Source: Eonycteris spelaea (Eukaryota > Chordata > Mammalia > Chiroptera > Pteropodidae). From it: a stretch of 64,000 bases of DNA. The stretch is taken from positions 558,001 through 622,000 of the forward strand of contig PUFA01000081.1 in NCBI GenBank assembly GCA_003508835.1, written 5' to 3'. Made by a program: the position numbers and the translations under genes. The notes under the pieces are model-generated. The model was not told the DNA's origin, made no database searches, and saw nothing but the letters and a program-made list of their open reading frames with translations. Positions 1 to 12,393 of this stretch are shown here, in pieces. The stretch's first letter is position 1. The number at the start of each line of letters is the position of its first letter.

Positions 1-1765
1 TGGCTTTGCCGTTAACTAGTTGCATAATTTGAGATAACTCCATAATTCTCTCCCTGTCTTCTTTTTCTGATCTGCAGCATGGAAATAATAATCCTGTTAG
101 GGTAGTTATGAAAATCAAACAGGTATCTTTGGATATTGGACGCACTGTGCGTACAAGTAGTTGTTTAGGTGCCAATGAATTCAGTTCAGCTTCTAGAATC
201 TAGAAGAATCTAGACCAACTACAACCCACCTAGCTAGTCCATCTCAGCCTTCAGAAGCCAGCATCTAAATTTATCCCAGTCCTCATTGTTGCGGGTCAGT
301 GTGGGAAATCTTCTGAGGTCAGTGATTGAGGTAATTGGCTTGACACGGATCTTAAAAAGTCTCTATGTTAAATGACATAATTGGTTTTAATTATATAATA
401 ACAGCACTTAAAGTGTGAGGGTGAAAGGTTACTATTATATTTAGAAGCGAGATCCCCAAATGAAGCTAGGGTGTTTAAGCCAGTCTTTCTTAGAATTTCT
501 CTTTTTATTTTTTCAGAGGGAAGTCAGAGTAGGCCGGCCTTGGCCCTGGCCATTTTGGGATGATTATCCTGCATGAGGTAGTGCTGGGATTGCTCACAGC
601 ATCATAGGAACCTTTGTAAAGAGAAGGGAAAGGGCTTCCGTAAAGACCTCATTGTAATCTGAAGTTAATGAGCAGTGGGAACTCAACTGTCAGCAATTGA
701 ATCTGATTGGGCAGGGTAATTATATGATTGCCTCTGGTGTTTGCACATGCACAAGAATATTTTTATTGGAAGAAACCTAATTGCTTACTTACTTAGTGGA
801 GGGAAAACCTAAACAAATTTGTGTTATCATATGTTAAAAAGACATCCTTTCTTTGTCTCTAAAATAGCTGCCTGCTCTGCTTGTTGGAAGTGTTTCGTTT
901 CTTTCTATGTTCAATCAGGGATGTTGTACGCAGGACTTGAATTTTATGATAATATGAAAATGTGAATGAAAGTGACTTTGGGCAGCATTTTGGTGAAATG
1001 ATCAAGTGCTTACTGCCATGTCTTAAACCATCTCCTACAATGGCTTCTTCCATGATGCACAGGTAGCTAGAACCCTGGGCAACACTCAAGCTATGGTGCT
1101 GTTCACAGTTTTTGGTTTATTTGTTTGTTTTGTTTTGCTTTCCTGAGTGGGAAGATTGACTTCATAAGCTATCTGGTTTTCCTTAGCTGCATAAGGCAAG
1201 CAGGAGGTCTCATGTCTGTTCTTTTAGACACCAAAATTAGCAAGCGTTAAGAGTAGCAAAGTGCTCCCTCTCTGATTTCCCAGGGACTTGGAGGAAATGA
1301 AAAGGCAAAGTGAAAGCCTAAAGGAAGAAGCCTTGGGGCTTCCACTTTGGTGATGCCAAATTGCAGTCCATTATCTTGTTTTGACTTTCCTGAATGAGCA
1401 CGTCATTGTCACTTACCTATGATGCTGGTGTGCAGAAAGCAGGCACTGCAATTAGATCTACTGTCAACTCCACATTATTGCTTTTTTCCCCCTATCTTCT
1501 TCTAGAGCAAACTATTTCCTAAGTTCTTTCCTTTCTTGAGATCCTACCTAAAGAGGTAGAAATATGACTGGATTGTGGGGATTGAAAGAACACCTTGTGA
1601 TGAGAGCTGCAGACAACAGATCTGGTGCTCTGGTTGGGTGAAGGATTACAGGCTGGAGAAAGACTGAGAACAAAGTGCTTTCAGCCCCTCAGACCAGCCA
1701 TCTCATCTCAGAATCTTTCATATTCTCAGAATCTTGTTCATACCCAGTCTTGTCTGGTTAACCCA
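1..1765. other. Unassigned non-coding sequence
   Basis: I recognise no repeat family and no coding pattern here. All open frames are short and overlap one another on both strands, as expected by chance. A small local duplication of an 'agaatctag' motif lies near 196-215. It could be diverged repeat or unique DNA. Confidence 0.5.
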
Positions 1766-1769
1766 ATGG

Positions 1770-2035
1770 GTCCTCTGGGTTCAGTTTTAAATGTCACTTC
1801 TTCCAGGAAGCCTTCCCTTATTATCAGCCACCATTCTGGGTTGGCTGCCCTTGCTTTGCTTTCCACGGCGTCCTCTCGGTTCCTTTCCTTTTTGTCCTTT
1901 AATTGCTTGTCTCATTCTTCTAAATGGCCCATAAGCTCCATGAGAGCAGGGCTCATATTTATATTTGTCACTACTATATCCCCAGAACCTGAAACAGTGC
2001 TTGATGAGTGTGTTTGGGATGACTGATTGAGGAAA
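1770..2035 (+). repeat. L2 LINE fragment, 3' end, sense
   Basis: The order of landmarks matches the L2 3' end: a 'cttcttccaggaagccttccc' type motif near 1798, then 'taagctccatgagagcagggct' type wording near 1932, 'tatccccagaacctg' near 1977, and a 'cagtgcttgatgagtg' tail. The 133-residue open frame across it (1625-2026) is a by-product of the repeat, not a gene. L2 has long been inactive in eutherians. Confidence 0.8.
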
Positions 2036-2039
2036 GAAA

Positions 2040-3760
2040 TGGTGGCCGGGTGTCCTAGGAAATCGTGGTATGTGCTGCCTGGGCTTCCCTACCCTTGCTG
2101 TTAATACCGCTTTCTTGTTGCTTATAATTTTCATTGCCCCAGATGATCCAGCTCTGTTGGAGGCACGGAGGCACAGTCAAATCTCATGCTGTACATTGAT
2201 CACCTGTCCAACCTTTGCCTAGAGTGGGAGCCCCCAGTTCCTTCAAGAGATCCAACTTTACCTGTCTGTAAAGAAGAAGAGGAGGAGGGAGACAGCGGGA
2301 GGATCCGGTGGCAGTGTAACACCAGAGCAGGTCCAGTGTTTACTTTTACCCTTTTGGAGGTGGGTAACTGCAAATGCCATGGGGAGCTGGGTTTCAGAGA
2401 GCTTCTGCTTGATGACCTTGGATTCGGGGGCTCACATGTACTTTGTTTTTTGCTAGGGTATAGGGATTGCTGTTTTCATATTTACTTTGTAGTCAGACTA
2501 TTCCATGTTTCCAACCAGCATAGAACAAGAATCCAGATTTGTTATCCACATTCGTTATCCACAGTTGTCACATTGGCCTTGTGTTCTTTGTGTCTTGCTA
2601 TGTGGACAAAGAGTATGGTTCATTCATTGGTTCTTATTTCATGACTGTTATATTTGTTGTCTGCTTTTCAAGGCCTATGATTTTCAGTAGCTTTCTAGTT
2701 TTGATTCTCTGGCTTTTGACGCTTTGAATCCCCCATCCTAGGTCAATCTCTTAGACCATCAGATCCTGAGTAACTACTGAATAGATGAGATTTCATTTAG
2801 GGCCACCCCTCAATGTTTAATTATAGCCCTACGCAATTCTGGGGTATGTCTAGTCAGCTTTTTCTCTAAGTAGAATGTGACCTATAACCTTGTAGGCCTC
2901 TGGGAAGAGAGCTTCCTTCTGAACCCCCCAAATCCCCAGCTGTCCCTAAGTTTTGACTGTCCATTGTTGGTTGGACCAAAATAACAATTTCTGGGCAGAT
3001 GGATGTTTGAGTATGGAAACCACAGCGGGTACATTAAACCCTGAGAGTCCCTGGGTGCTGCTCGCACAGTGGCCTGCGCTAGCTCCCCTAGGTCTAAAGC
3101 ATATTCTCCTTCTGTTGGTTCTGAGTTTCTGTTTACTTTACATTCTTCAGTTGCATTTCTGCTTTAGCATAGAAGCACCCAAATTGGAATCTTTGGGGGT
3201 TCCGTCAAGAAGAGAGTGTGAACAACCTCTTCTTATAGTAGATGTGTTCACCAACGCTGTGTGCTTTGAACCAAACAGGGATGGGCCATGGCGGACTTTA
3301 TTTCTGAATTCCAAGGAAAAGTTTAGTTTAATTTTTAGTTTTGGAATAGCACCAGTGGATGCCTCACCACCTCATATCCTTTCTTGATTGAGGCAGGTAA
3401 TTACTGCCTACACAAATCACATACTTTGGCCAGAAAAAAATTTTTTTGAATGACATTTGATTTATAATTAAACTTGGCAATGCAGTGTCTAAAGTGTCTC
3501 ATCTTGTCTAATCACAATAATCTATTTCCTTTCAGAGTACTTCTTCATGTAGGGGTTAGTCCTCTTGTTATCATTGTAGAATATGGCGAAGAGGATAATT
3601 TAAGGAAAGAGAAAGAAAAGACAAAGAAATATTAAAATAAATGATTGCCATTTTAGATCAAACTGTTTGATGTTTCTGTTGTTTTGTTTGAAAAAAACAT
3701 TTTCATGTCCCTCCACTGACTGATGTATTCAGCAGACAGATTTAAATATTATCTCCCTAT
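2040..3760. other. Unassigned non-coding sequence
   Basis: No repeat family was recognised. Open frames of up to 152 residues (2186-2644) and 144 residues (2953-3387) occur, but they resemble no protein I know, and overlapping frames on both strands are equally open. An AT-rich patch lies at about 3430-3480. Confidence 0.45.
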
Positions 3761-3764
3761 GTGC

Positions 3765-3936
3765 CCTGCCTAGACCAGCAACCTGCTTCTCAGCATTACC
3801 TGGGACCTTGATAGAAATGCAGGTTCTCAGGCTGACCCAGGCCTACTGAATCGGATCTGCAGGTGAAGTCTAGAAAGCTGGGTGTGAATGAGCTTCCTGG
3901 AGTTTCTGCTGCACACAAAACGTTGAGAACTATTGG
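3765..3936 (-). mobile_element. MER5A-like hAT-Charlie MITE, reverse orientation
   Basis: Landmarks match the reverse complement of MER5A: 'accagcaacctgcttctcagc', 'attacctgggaccttg', 'agaaatgcaggttctcagg', 'cctactgaatcggatctg', and a terminal 'acgttgagaactattgg'. MER5A is a short non-autonomous DNA transposon about 190 bp long, so the copy is nearly full length. It carries no coding capacity. Confidence 0.8.
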
Positions 3937-3949
3937 TTTAAAACTTTTG

Positions 3950-5360
3950 CAAGTGCATAACGTGAGGGTATTAATAGTAGTGTACCTATAGCCCTGTCAT
4001 CCAGAAGCTTGTGATCCAGTCATGGGTGCAAGGCATAAATTCATCAGACAGTTAGGCAGAGTGATCTATATAAAATGTGAATTATGCTCACTTCTCAGGT
4101 CCCTCCAGGCAGTTCTCTTTGTACTGGAACAAATATAAAGGCTTGGCTAGGCTTACAAGGCCCAGCATGCTCCACCACCACCCCCCCCCGCCTACCTGTC
4201 CGGCCTCATCTGATGCTGTTCTCTCCCCCACGTCCCCAGCACTCTGCCACACCACAATGGCCTTCCTGGTTTTCAGATAGGCCTGCTGAGTGTGGTGTCA
4301 GAAGAAATGTAGAAGGAGAAAGAAAAAAGAGAATTGCAAAAGTTTAATAGGTTTAGTCACTGAAGTATTTTTTGTCAGACGGTACAATATTTCTGAGCCA
4401 GTGTCTCTATTGGTTAATATATTGATATACTGATACTTACATATATTGATGCCATCATATATTAATGTGATAATAAATGCTAGGGGCCTCATCTTTTAGT
4501 GTAGTTGCCTGAAAAGACTTGCCAAATCATTAAGGAACTATTAAATATAGTTCAGTTTAATCTTAGTGTTACGTATTGGTACTGATTTCTCTCTCTGAGA
4601 GTTGGTCAGGCAGACACCGTGCTCAGCTACACACTGTAACTGAGTAAACGTGGCTGTAGGTAGGAGATGCTGAAGCTGAAATCGTCTGTGTGGCACCAGA
4701 ATGTTGATAGAGCTGATGCGTGATTCTTACTGTCTTCACTTACTTTTAGGAAAAATGGTGACCATGTGAAAATTAGGTTTTATCTCTATAAAAAAATTAT
4801 CTGTGAATGCCATTTTTGATCTTTGGGATATTAAATGTGCCATGTGATTTGGGAACAAAGCAGCTGTTTAGATTTTTATTGTACGTGAAAAAATGGTCTC
4901 TCAGGATTCACTTCATAATAAGAAAGGGGAAACACATTTTTAAAATACGATTTATTAGACAAAGGAACTTGAATTTGAGACAAAGGGATTCTTAAAGGTT
5001 TAGGACGAGAGCTAAAAACAGGGACAGTGTTTTTTGCTTTTGTTTTTTGTCTTGATTTTGTGTTGACTACCCACAGTAATAGGCAATGTTATTTTATAAG
5101 AGTAGCGTCTCTGGTTTGGGGTATTATTTGCTTTTTAGGAAGCCTCTCATTTGAAATCTTCAGCAGAGGAGAGAAAGGTTGGTTTGGAGGAGCCATCAAG
5201 GAGAGTGGGCGGTGGGGAGGTGCTCACTCCTGGCAGCCTTTCAGCTTCATCTTGCCTTGTAAAGTTCTAGGAAACCAAGACATCTCCTTATCACCAAGCT
5301 CCCTGACTTCCCAAGAAGCTCTTCCCATTGGAAGGAGAAGCTAGTCTGCCCCAGGTGGCT
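3950..5360. other. Unassigned non-coding sequence
   Basis: No confident repeat assignment. A run of nine C bases lies near 4182-4191 after CCA repeats. The AT-rich stretch 4340-5000 contains only short chance frames. Confidence 0.4.
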
Positions 5361-5364
5361 GGAA

Positions 5365-5585
5365 TATGCGTATAAATAAGACAGACATGCCCTGTCCCTG
5401 CCCTCCTGAAGCCCACAGCCCAGAGGTCAGAGACTTCAGTAAATAATTGCAGAGATAAAGGTGCATTTTCGCACTCTGAAAGATGCTCTGAAGGATATGA
5501 GAGGTGGGAGAGCAGAGAACAGGGAAGCCGGCTTCTTCTGGGGCTGACAGGGAAGGCTTCTCTGTAGACACTGAAAACTGAAGGA
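5365..5585 (-). repeat. L2-like fragment, reverse orientation
   Basis: Motifs of the reverse-complemented L2 3' region are visible: 'agacagacatgccctgtccctgccctcc' type wording (5380-5405), then 'gatgctctgaaggatatgagag' and 'gggaaggcttctctg' further on. Divergence is high and the ends are uncertain. Confidence 0.55.
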
Positions 5586-5589
5586 TGAT

Positions 5590-6120
5590 CAGTTGTTCAT
5601 TATGGGTATGTGTCTAGGTTGGTGGCATAGTGGGGAGTGTCACTAGGGAGCTGTCATCACCTCCTACACTAGCTGGGACTTCGCTCATAGAGGCTGCTGC
5701 CACAGCAGAAAGTCTGGGGTGAAACACCCAAAGCCTCCCTGCAGAGCGACCCCCAAGGGAAGGGCTTTTCAACACAGAGATTGAGGTTTCCTTGCCACTG
5801 ACAGCAGATGCACTGTGCCCAAGTGTGACATCAGCACCATGGCATGCCTGTCTCCTACTTTTGTTGGTGGTTCCTCCAACTCTTCAGGTCCCTCTCTCCG
5901 AGATCTTATTTTTGGGGCAGCCTCTGAGAGCAGACTGCCTGTGGGGGCATTTACTATTCTCTAGAGAATTCTTACATGGCTTTTAGGGAGAGATTTGAGC
6001 ACTTTCAGAGACTTCCTGGGCGTGGCCAGCAGTTCCTGGGAGGGAGAAATTGCCTTCAGCAACTGCCTTCTTGACCCAAACTCATCACTGTATATTTTAT
6101 CTATCTCAGCCAGAACACAG
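5590..6120. other. Unassigned non-coding sequence
   Basis: I see no recognisable repeat or gene between the L2 piece and the (TG)n tract. Confidence 0.4.
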
Positions 6121-6123
6121 TTT

Positions 6124-6125
<2 letters not shown>

Positions 6126-6165
<40 letters not shown>
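6126..6165. repeat. (TG)n microsatellite
   Basis: An uninterrupted TG/GT dinucleotide tract of about 40 bases. Such tracts are length-polymorphic and can adopt Z-DNA. The 138-residue minus-strand frame over it contains an artefactual His-Thr run. Confidence 0.97.
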
Positions 6166-6166
<1 letters not shown>

Positions 6167-6369
6167 GTTTCTTGGTGCCTGGCATGCTGATTGGCGTAGA
6201 TGTGGTACTCAGAAATAGTTGACAAATGAGAGAAGAGATTCTGTAAATCCAAATGCCCTTGCTGTGCTGAGGCTTGATTTCAGGAATGTGAATAAAAGCA
6301 ATGTCTAATTCATTTATTTTTCCATCCACCCAACCAAAAACAGTTCTCATGGACTTACTGTTTAATTGT

Positions 6370-6428
6370 GCAGCCAAAACACCGTGCCTGGCACATGGTA
6401 AGTCACCACTGATTCTGGTTATTATAAA
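6370..6428 (+). repeat. MIR or L2 tail fragment
   Basis: A short 'ccgtgcctggcacatggtaagtcac' type stretch matches the shared 3' tail of MIR/L2 elements. It is too short to tell the two apart. Confidence 0.5.
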
Positions 6429-6429
6429 G

Positions 6430-7235
6430 GAAGTGCAGAACTAACTCTGGTTTCTGAATCTCTTTGTGTTTTTGTCCTGCTGAGTTTTGCAGAAGCCCAG
6501 CTTCATCCCTCTCCTGTCATTTAGGAGTGACAGTCCAGGGTACCAGCTCTGAGTGATTCTGCTTCTCCTCAGAGAGGCAGAGCTCTCCCATAGGAGAGAA
6601 CTTGTGACATAAGCTCTGACATTTTTAAGTGCCTAAGGACAGCTCGCTGGCTATCTGCACAAAGCCTGGGTGAACACAAGATGATAAGAAGTGGTTGAAC
6701 TTCAGGGCATTCTGACTGTTTTTTCTTTTAAATTGCAAATTAATGAAAATAGTCATTTGGAGCATCTAAGTTTCTACTTGTTTCTGTGAGACAGGATTTC
6801 TTTTATTAAGGCAAAGAACTATTTCTGCAGACCTGAAAAATTGGACCTGGTGTCCAAAACAGAGCCTGCAAGTCAATTCTGCCCAAGTGACAGTTTGGCT
6901 AGCCTACACAGGTCCCTAAAACCTTCATATATCACATTAAATCTAGCTCTCTGGATTGGGGGGGAGATCAGATGACTGAGCTATACAAGGTCATATACCC
7001 AGTGATTCCCACAGTAATCCCCTTTGTCCCAGCCCACCCTCTCCAGTTTATTGGTCACTGATATCTGCCTTGCTTACAGCAGGCTCACGTCCCTCATTCG
7101 TGTTACCTCCCTGGTCCCTGTCAGCATGGTGTGCAACCCTGATTGAGACGTGCTGAAGAGCGCCTTGTGGTGGGCTTGCCATGGCCAGCAGCACCAGTCT
7201 CCTGTCTAGATGCCATGTGTCAAGGCTTGTAGGTT
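6430..7235. other. Unassigned non-coding sequence
   Basis: No recognisable gene or repeat. A run of seven G bases lies near 6958-6964. Confidence 0.4.
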
Positions 7236-7239
7236 CAAT

Positions 7240-7385
7240 GTCACTGGATCACCACCCAACCTGAGCTTCCATAAGAACCAAGTGGGCACTCATCTAGGCC
7301 CCACCTCAGGGATTCTGACTCAGTTGCTCTGGGGTGAGGCTCTGAGGCCAGGTCGACATGCAGAGCTTCTGAGCCGCACTGTGGC
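7240..7385 (+). mobile_element. MER5-like hAT fragment
   Basis: The block 'taggccccacctcagggattctgactcagttgctctggggtgaggc' (7296-7341) has the order of the MER5A core, in which a 'ccccacc' segment is followed by 'tctgattcagta' and 'ctggggtgggg'. The ends are degraded. Confidence 0.6.
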
Positions 7386-7389
7386 TTGT

Positions 7390-8140
7390 ACACAGCTCGC
7401 CTGCTTTCTGCACAAGTATTCTGCTCCCACTGACACGTATAGGCCCCAGTCCTTTTCCTGAATTGGTCAAGAACATCACAAACCACTGTCATAAACATGG
7501 ATTCAAAGAAAAGCACATGTGCTAAAAGTGGCTCTTGCAAAAAGCAAACATGCTTTAATTTGAAATCCCAGTTATGTGAACAAAAGTGAGAATTGGGTGC
7601 GGAAGATGGTAGACACAAATGCTTGCCTTGTCTTATGCTTGAGAGTAGAGAGGTACTTCTATACCTGCTGGCTTCTGAGACAGGCCAAGTTTGTGCTGCT
7701 TATAGGAAGCCTGCTATTTTCTTACTAGATGCTTGTGAATTGTTTTTTCTTATGTAGATAAGTCAGTATTTTGACCAGACTATATCTAGTATTTGCCTCC
7801 CTTAAATTTTCCTGGTGTTCACTAAGCCCTTTTAACCTGCTACATATGTTTTCCATCTATATAAATTTATTGCTTCTTTTCGTAGTTTTAGCCTCTTCTT
7901 CTTATGCATCTGTTATTCTCAGGTTCTTCACTATCTAATGCCCATATCCATCATCTTGTCCCTCATAGATTACATCTCTACATTCTGGGATAACTTTGCA
8001 AGTTTATGCTTTATCTCACTGATGGTATTTTCTATCAGTGACTGAGCTCATAGCTGCTTCTAATGCCAACTGTGAGACCATTATTGCATTTTTAGTCAAT
8101 GGTAAATGGTAGAAATTCCTTCTGTTTTCTATCCTTAATA
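7390..8140. other. Unassigned AT-rich sequence
   Basis: No confident assignment. The T-rich block 7730-8100 has the general look of an antisense L1 relic, but no diagnostic motif could be placed. Confidence 0.35.
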
Positions 8141-8164
8141 TACTCCTCTGCTTCAGTGCCCCAT

Positions 8165-8295
8165 ATGAGCTTCTAGACTGATAGGGAAACTGAGGCCCAG
8201 AGAAGCATGTGATTTGCCAGAGGTCACATAATCAGCTCCTGGTGGAAGTGGGAGTAGAACTCTGGTCTCCTACCAGACCAGGGCCCTTTTTATCC
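8165..8295 (-). repeat. MIR SINE, reverse orientation
   Basis: The conserved MIR core is seen in reverse complement: 'gggaaactgaggcccagagaag', 'gatttgccagaggtcacata', 'agtagaactctggtctcc'. MIR is an old tRNA-derived SINE mobilised by L2. Confidence 0.9.
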
Positions 8296-8507
8296 CCAAG
8301 ACCCCACTTGCAAGATTGACGCTGAGGTACAAAATAAATAATTAGATAAAATCATTATTGTCATCCAGCTGATCAAAATCTCATACCTATTTAGTGTGAG
8401 TATTCCAGCTGAGAATTGTTTACCCCATATTCACCTCTTCTACAGCATAGCTTGCCTCAATAAACAGCTTTCATTAGAGAGAGTTTAAATGCGGAGAAAG
8501 TTTAAAG

Positions 8508-8740
8508 CAGTGATTTTCAGTTGGGTGCAGTTTCACCCCCTTCGGGGGGCATTTGGTAATGTCCGGAGAAATTGATTATTACAACTCAGGTTGTGTGTGA
8601 GTGAAGAGGGTGCTGCTTGTATCTAATGGGTAGAGGCCAGGGACCATGCTAAACATCCCACAATGCACAGGGAAGTCCTCCTCCCCAGCAAAGATTTATT
8701 CTGCTTAAAATATTAATAATGCTGATGTTTAAAAAACCTG
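8508..8740 (+). mobile_element. MER20, hAT-Charlie MITE
   Basis: The MER20 signature is clear: a 'cagtgattttcag' start, 'ggcatttggtaatgtccggaga', 'gggtagaggccaggga', 'gctaaacatcccacaatgcacagg', and a degraded terminal 'aacctg'. The copy is close to the ~220 bp family length. MER20 is eutherian-specific, and some copies have been reported as regulatory DNA in endometrial cells. Nothing here shows that this copy is active. Confidence 0.9.
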
Positions 8741-8820
8741 CTTCAAAGAGAACAAATTTTACATTTTAACTCAGTGAAATACAGTTTATCGGTAGAGTAA
8801 TAAAGCCCCTTGGGAAGCCT

Positions 8821-8823
<3 letters not shown>

Positions 8824-8853
<30 letters not shown>
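8824..8853. repeat. (CA)n microsatellite
   Basis: A pure CA tract of about 30 bases, followed by CCACACAA and a short (ATACA)n extension. Confidence 0.95.
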
Positions 8854-8854
<1 letters not shown>

Positions 8855-8859
8855 ACACA

Positions 8860-9640
8860 ATACAATACAATATATACGTGACAATTTCTGATATATGTTT
8901 AGATATAATTGTGACTTTTAAAATCCCTTTAAAAACATTACTGAATTCCTAGTAGCTTTTTGTCATCAGCTATTTTTCTGAATCAAAAGATAAGAGAAAT
9001 AATATTCCTTGAGTGGAAGGGGCGTGCAAAAATTTTTGATCTTTTAAAAGAGTCCCCATCAAAATTGTTCTACTCCTGTCTTTCATGATAAATTTTAAGT
9101 TTGGTTTTACCTTCACCAAGTAGCTCCCAATCCAAAGAAAAACCCTTAGTGCCTGATGGATCTCGCTAGTGGCTATAGTGTCGGGGCAGATCTGGCAAGC
9201 AGATGTTTATGGTGGAAAGTTTCCATTCTAGAATAGTTCCTTCTGAGGCAGGAGGAGGTTTTAGGTCAGAGAAGAATGTGCCAGACAATATGCCCCTTTT
9301 GTTAATCGATGCTGTCATCTTGGCTGCCCTTATAGCAGCCTCATCTTCCTGAAATCTTCAGTAAAAGCCATTCAACAAATACATCTGGCATTGGCCAAGA
9401 CTTTTCTAGCTGAGCTCTAACAACAAGGAATGGATTTAATCAGATTCAAAGGAACCTTAAGACTCATTCTATAACAGTATTATATCTCTGAAGAGCTCCA
9501 AAAGGCACAATATAGTTTCTTGAGCAAAACTCGCTAACAACTAATGCAAAGTAATTGTGTTGGCTATATAGACAAGGATCTGAAATCTTAGCAACATTTA
9601 TCTAGGTCATTGGCACACATGTTATATTAAGCTTTGTTGG
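8860..9640. other. Unassigned non-coding sequence
   Basis: No recognisable gene or repeat. Open frames are very short. Confidence 0.4.
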
Positions 9641-9644
9641 ATTA

Positions 9645-9800
9645 ATCTAATTAGTATTCATAGCAACCTATGAAGTAAGTACTGGTCTTATGACCATTTC
9701 ATAGATACGGAAACTGAGGCTTAGGCTCACTAGGTGACTGTCCAAAGTCATGCAGTTATTACTCCTTTAACCATTGGTCTGATAATACAGCCACAATGCT
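9645..9800 (-). repeat. MIR SINE, reverse orientation
   Basis: Reverse MIR core: 'tgaagtaagtactggtcttatgacc', 'tacggaaactgaggcttagg' and 'aaagtcatgcagttatta' occur in the expected order. Confidence 0.85.
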
Positions 9801-10334
9801 GACTTTGAGTCAATAAGCTATTACTTTAAGCTCTGTCTCTTGTTTCTTTAATTGGAAAATGCAGTCCTTGTACAGACATGCAGTTATTATGAGAAATGAT
9901 TATTTGAGACAATTTTAATAGATTTGGCAAAGGCTAATACATGTAATAGTAATAAAAACACTAAGACAGATAAAAAAGCTATTTCCAAGTTGTCTTCTCT
10001 GTCCTCATTTGTGCAGCTTCCACACATGATAGGATGGGATATGGAAGTCACTTGGCGGGGATCAGAGTGAGGCTCACAGTCAGGAATCTGGTCCTTTCAT
10101 TAATAAAATATGGCTTTAAGCAGGTCACATAGATTTTCAAGGTTTCAGACTTCTTCTGGCACATGGTAGAGGTCCTAGTTTATTCAACAACCATTTCTTT
10201 GACATCTATTACATACGCAGATATGATGACTATCTCTTACTGAGACTGTCACACAAATATCCTAATGTAATGTGATCTGTTCTAGAGGAGAAATCTGTAC
10301 CTCTATGAGGGGCTCTGAGCATTGCAGGCTACTA

Positions 10335-10590
10335 AGTCAGGCTGACACCAGCAAATGTTTACTGAATGCCTACTAAGTGTCAGGCTCCATCCCAAAATGA
10401 GAGTTTGCAAATGCATTCCATTTTGGGGTGTGGGGACTAGGGAGAGATAACAATGAAGAAAATACAATAGAGCGATATAATAAAGAGCAACTGGGGATGA
10501 AATGAGCTATTCTACCTAAAGTAATCAAAGAATTCTTCTCTGAGGAGGTGACACCAAAAAAAGCCTTGGAAAATGAGAGCAATTTTCTGC
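10335..10590 (-). repeat. L2 fragment, reverse orientation
   Basis: 'gtttactgaatgcctactaagtgtcaggctcc' type wording marks the reversed L2 tail. It is followed by 'attcttctctgaggaggtgacacc', typical of the reversed L2 body. The 73-residue minus-strand frame here derives from the repeat. Confidence 0.65.
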
Positions 10591-10679
10591 ACACGGAACT
10601 GGTAGGATAGACTTAATGCGTAAGTTTCTAAAATGTCATTCTTTCAATGGAGAACTTCAGATGTCAAGCATGTGAGATC

Positions 10680-11545
10680 ACTGTTCGTGATTTGTTGAGA
10701 TTCTATAATGGCCAAGCACATGTTTAATTTTTTTAAAACATTTATGTGTATTTGAAGAGAATGTGTTTTCTCTATTTGAATGCATATTTGTTTTTTAGAT
10801 GAAGCTTATAGAATATATAACTGAAATCTATATCTCTAGTAATGTTTTAGCTGTTTAACTGCTCAGTTTCTGAGAGATTAGCATTCAAATACTCATGATG
10901 ATTATGGATTTGGTCATTTCTCTTAGTAATTCTATCAATTTTTATTTTTTTTTCTCCAGACTGTTAACTGTATTTCTTTAATGTTACACATCTTGCTCAG
11001 TTGTTCTTGTTAATTAAAATCTCCATTTATCCCTATTAATATTTTACCTACGAATTTTATTTTTCTGATAATATTGCTATAGCAACATCCTTTTGAGGTT
11101 AATGTGTGTGAGTGTATGCTTTTTCCATCCTTGTATTTAGCCTCTGTGTGTCACTCGTCTATATCATGAGTAACATAAAAGTGTTTTTTTTTTGTTTGTT
11201 TGTTTGTTTTTAATCTGGTGTCTCTGTCTTTTGATGGATGAATTTAAGCTGTTTATGTATAGTGTAACAAATCTATCTGGACTTGACTTTTTCTTCTCTT
11301 ATTTGCATGTTGTATTATCATGGGTGTGGTTTTTTTCCCCTTTCTTTTCTCTCCTTTACTGCCTGTTTGAATGGGCTGTGCTTTTTTAAAATTTCTTTTT
11401 ATTTTCCTCCTACTGGTTTGGAAGTTACATATTCTACTTCTCTTCTCTTCATGGTTTGGATAGTACCTAGAGCAGATTTTGGAAAATACTCAGAGGCTCT
11501 TAGTACTTTACCTTTGGTTGGCTTAATGACTTTCTCTAGTATTCT
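10680..11545 (-). repeat. Ancient L1 ORF2 relic, reverse orientation
   Basis: The T-rich sequence follows the reverse complement of the L1 ORF2 endonuclease to reverse-transcriptase linker. Landmarks are 'aaatctccatttatcc...attaatattttacc', 'atctggtgtctctgtcttttgatggatgaatttaa', and 'tttattttcctcctactggtttggaagttac'. The frame is broken many times, so no protein is made. The open frames 11192-11389 and 11283-11585 are antisense shadows. Confidence 0.75.
11188..11211. repeat. (T)n / (TTTG)n simple repeat
   Basis: A run of T bases passes into four TTTG units inside the antisense L1 relic. Confidence 0.85.
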
Positions 11546-11549
11546 GATT

Positions 11550-12390
11550 CCCCAGTGGTTGGGTCTTCAATGGGCAAGTGTGTAAATGAAAGTGCAGAAC
11601 ATAGTCACTATGCTGATTATATCTTGACATGTGGGTTCCCAACTTGCCTTTGCCAAGATCTGTGCCCTGTTGCCTGAAGGTTCTGATAATTGACAAACCA
11701 TAAATCCTCATGGGTTATGGGTAACATAGTGGCTTCTAACCAAGGAGTCACTCAGTTTCTTCTGTTGCCCTTCTCCTTGTCTGCATTTAAGCTCTTGTAA
11801 GTAATGATAAATGTTAAATAGCTCCTGTAAAACTGTTGAATTATCAGTTTTTAAACTGTATAAAACACTGACATTTTCATTAGATCCTGGCCTTGAGGAA
11901 TGTCCGGCTTTCATCCTAACGGACTTGTTTACTTCTGCAGAGTCTTAATGTGCTGCTTATGGGAGAGATCTTACCGTCACCTGCTCTTAAATGGTAAAGT
12001 TTTTTGTTCAGCCAAGGATTTTAAGAAAGGATTTGCAAGGGAGTTTTTTGCCCCTTTAGCCCCCTGCCATCTTCCAAAAGGGTAAGGGATGGGAATAGTC
12101 TTTGAAGAACTTCAGTATTGGACAGGAAACTTCAACATAAAATAATCCTGCAGAGTCCATTAGGAGACAAAATGTTGGAAAGATGCTATTAAACCACTAT
12201 TTAGTTCCAATGTATCCTGTTAAAGATAAGCAAGTTTTATCTATGTCTTTTTTACCTCAATCCTTTGGTCTACATTTAAACAGATATCTTGATTTTGGAT
12301 TAATAAACATTCTGTGTATATCAGAGAAAACATTTAAAATGGTAGGTCCTTCTACGCAAAATAAGAAAACAGAGGACTTTTATCTTTGAC
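11550..12390. other. Unassigned non-coding sequence
   Basis: No gene or confidently identifiable repeat. Frames of 61 to 68 residues on both strands resemble nothing known to me. Confidence 0.4.
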
Positions 12391-12393
12391 CAT

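Noticed and set aside
2186..2644. 152-residue plus-strand frame with hydrophobic segments
   Set aside because: The hydrophobicity follows T-rich composition, two further frames overlap it, and nothing known matches.
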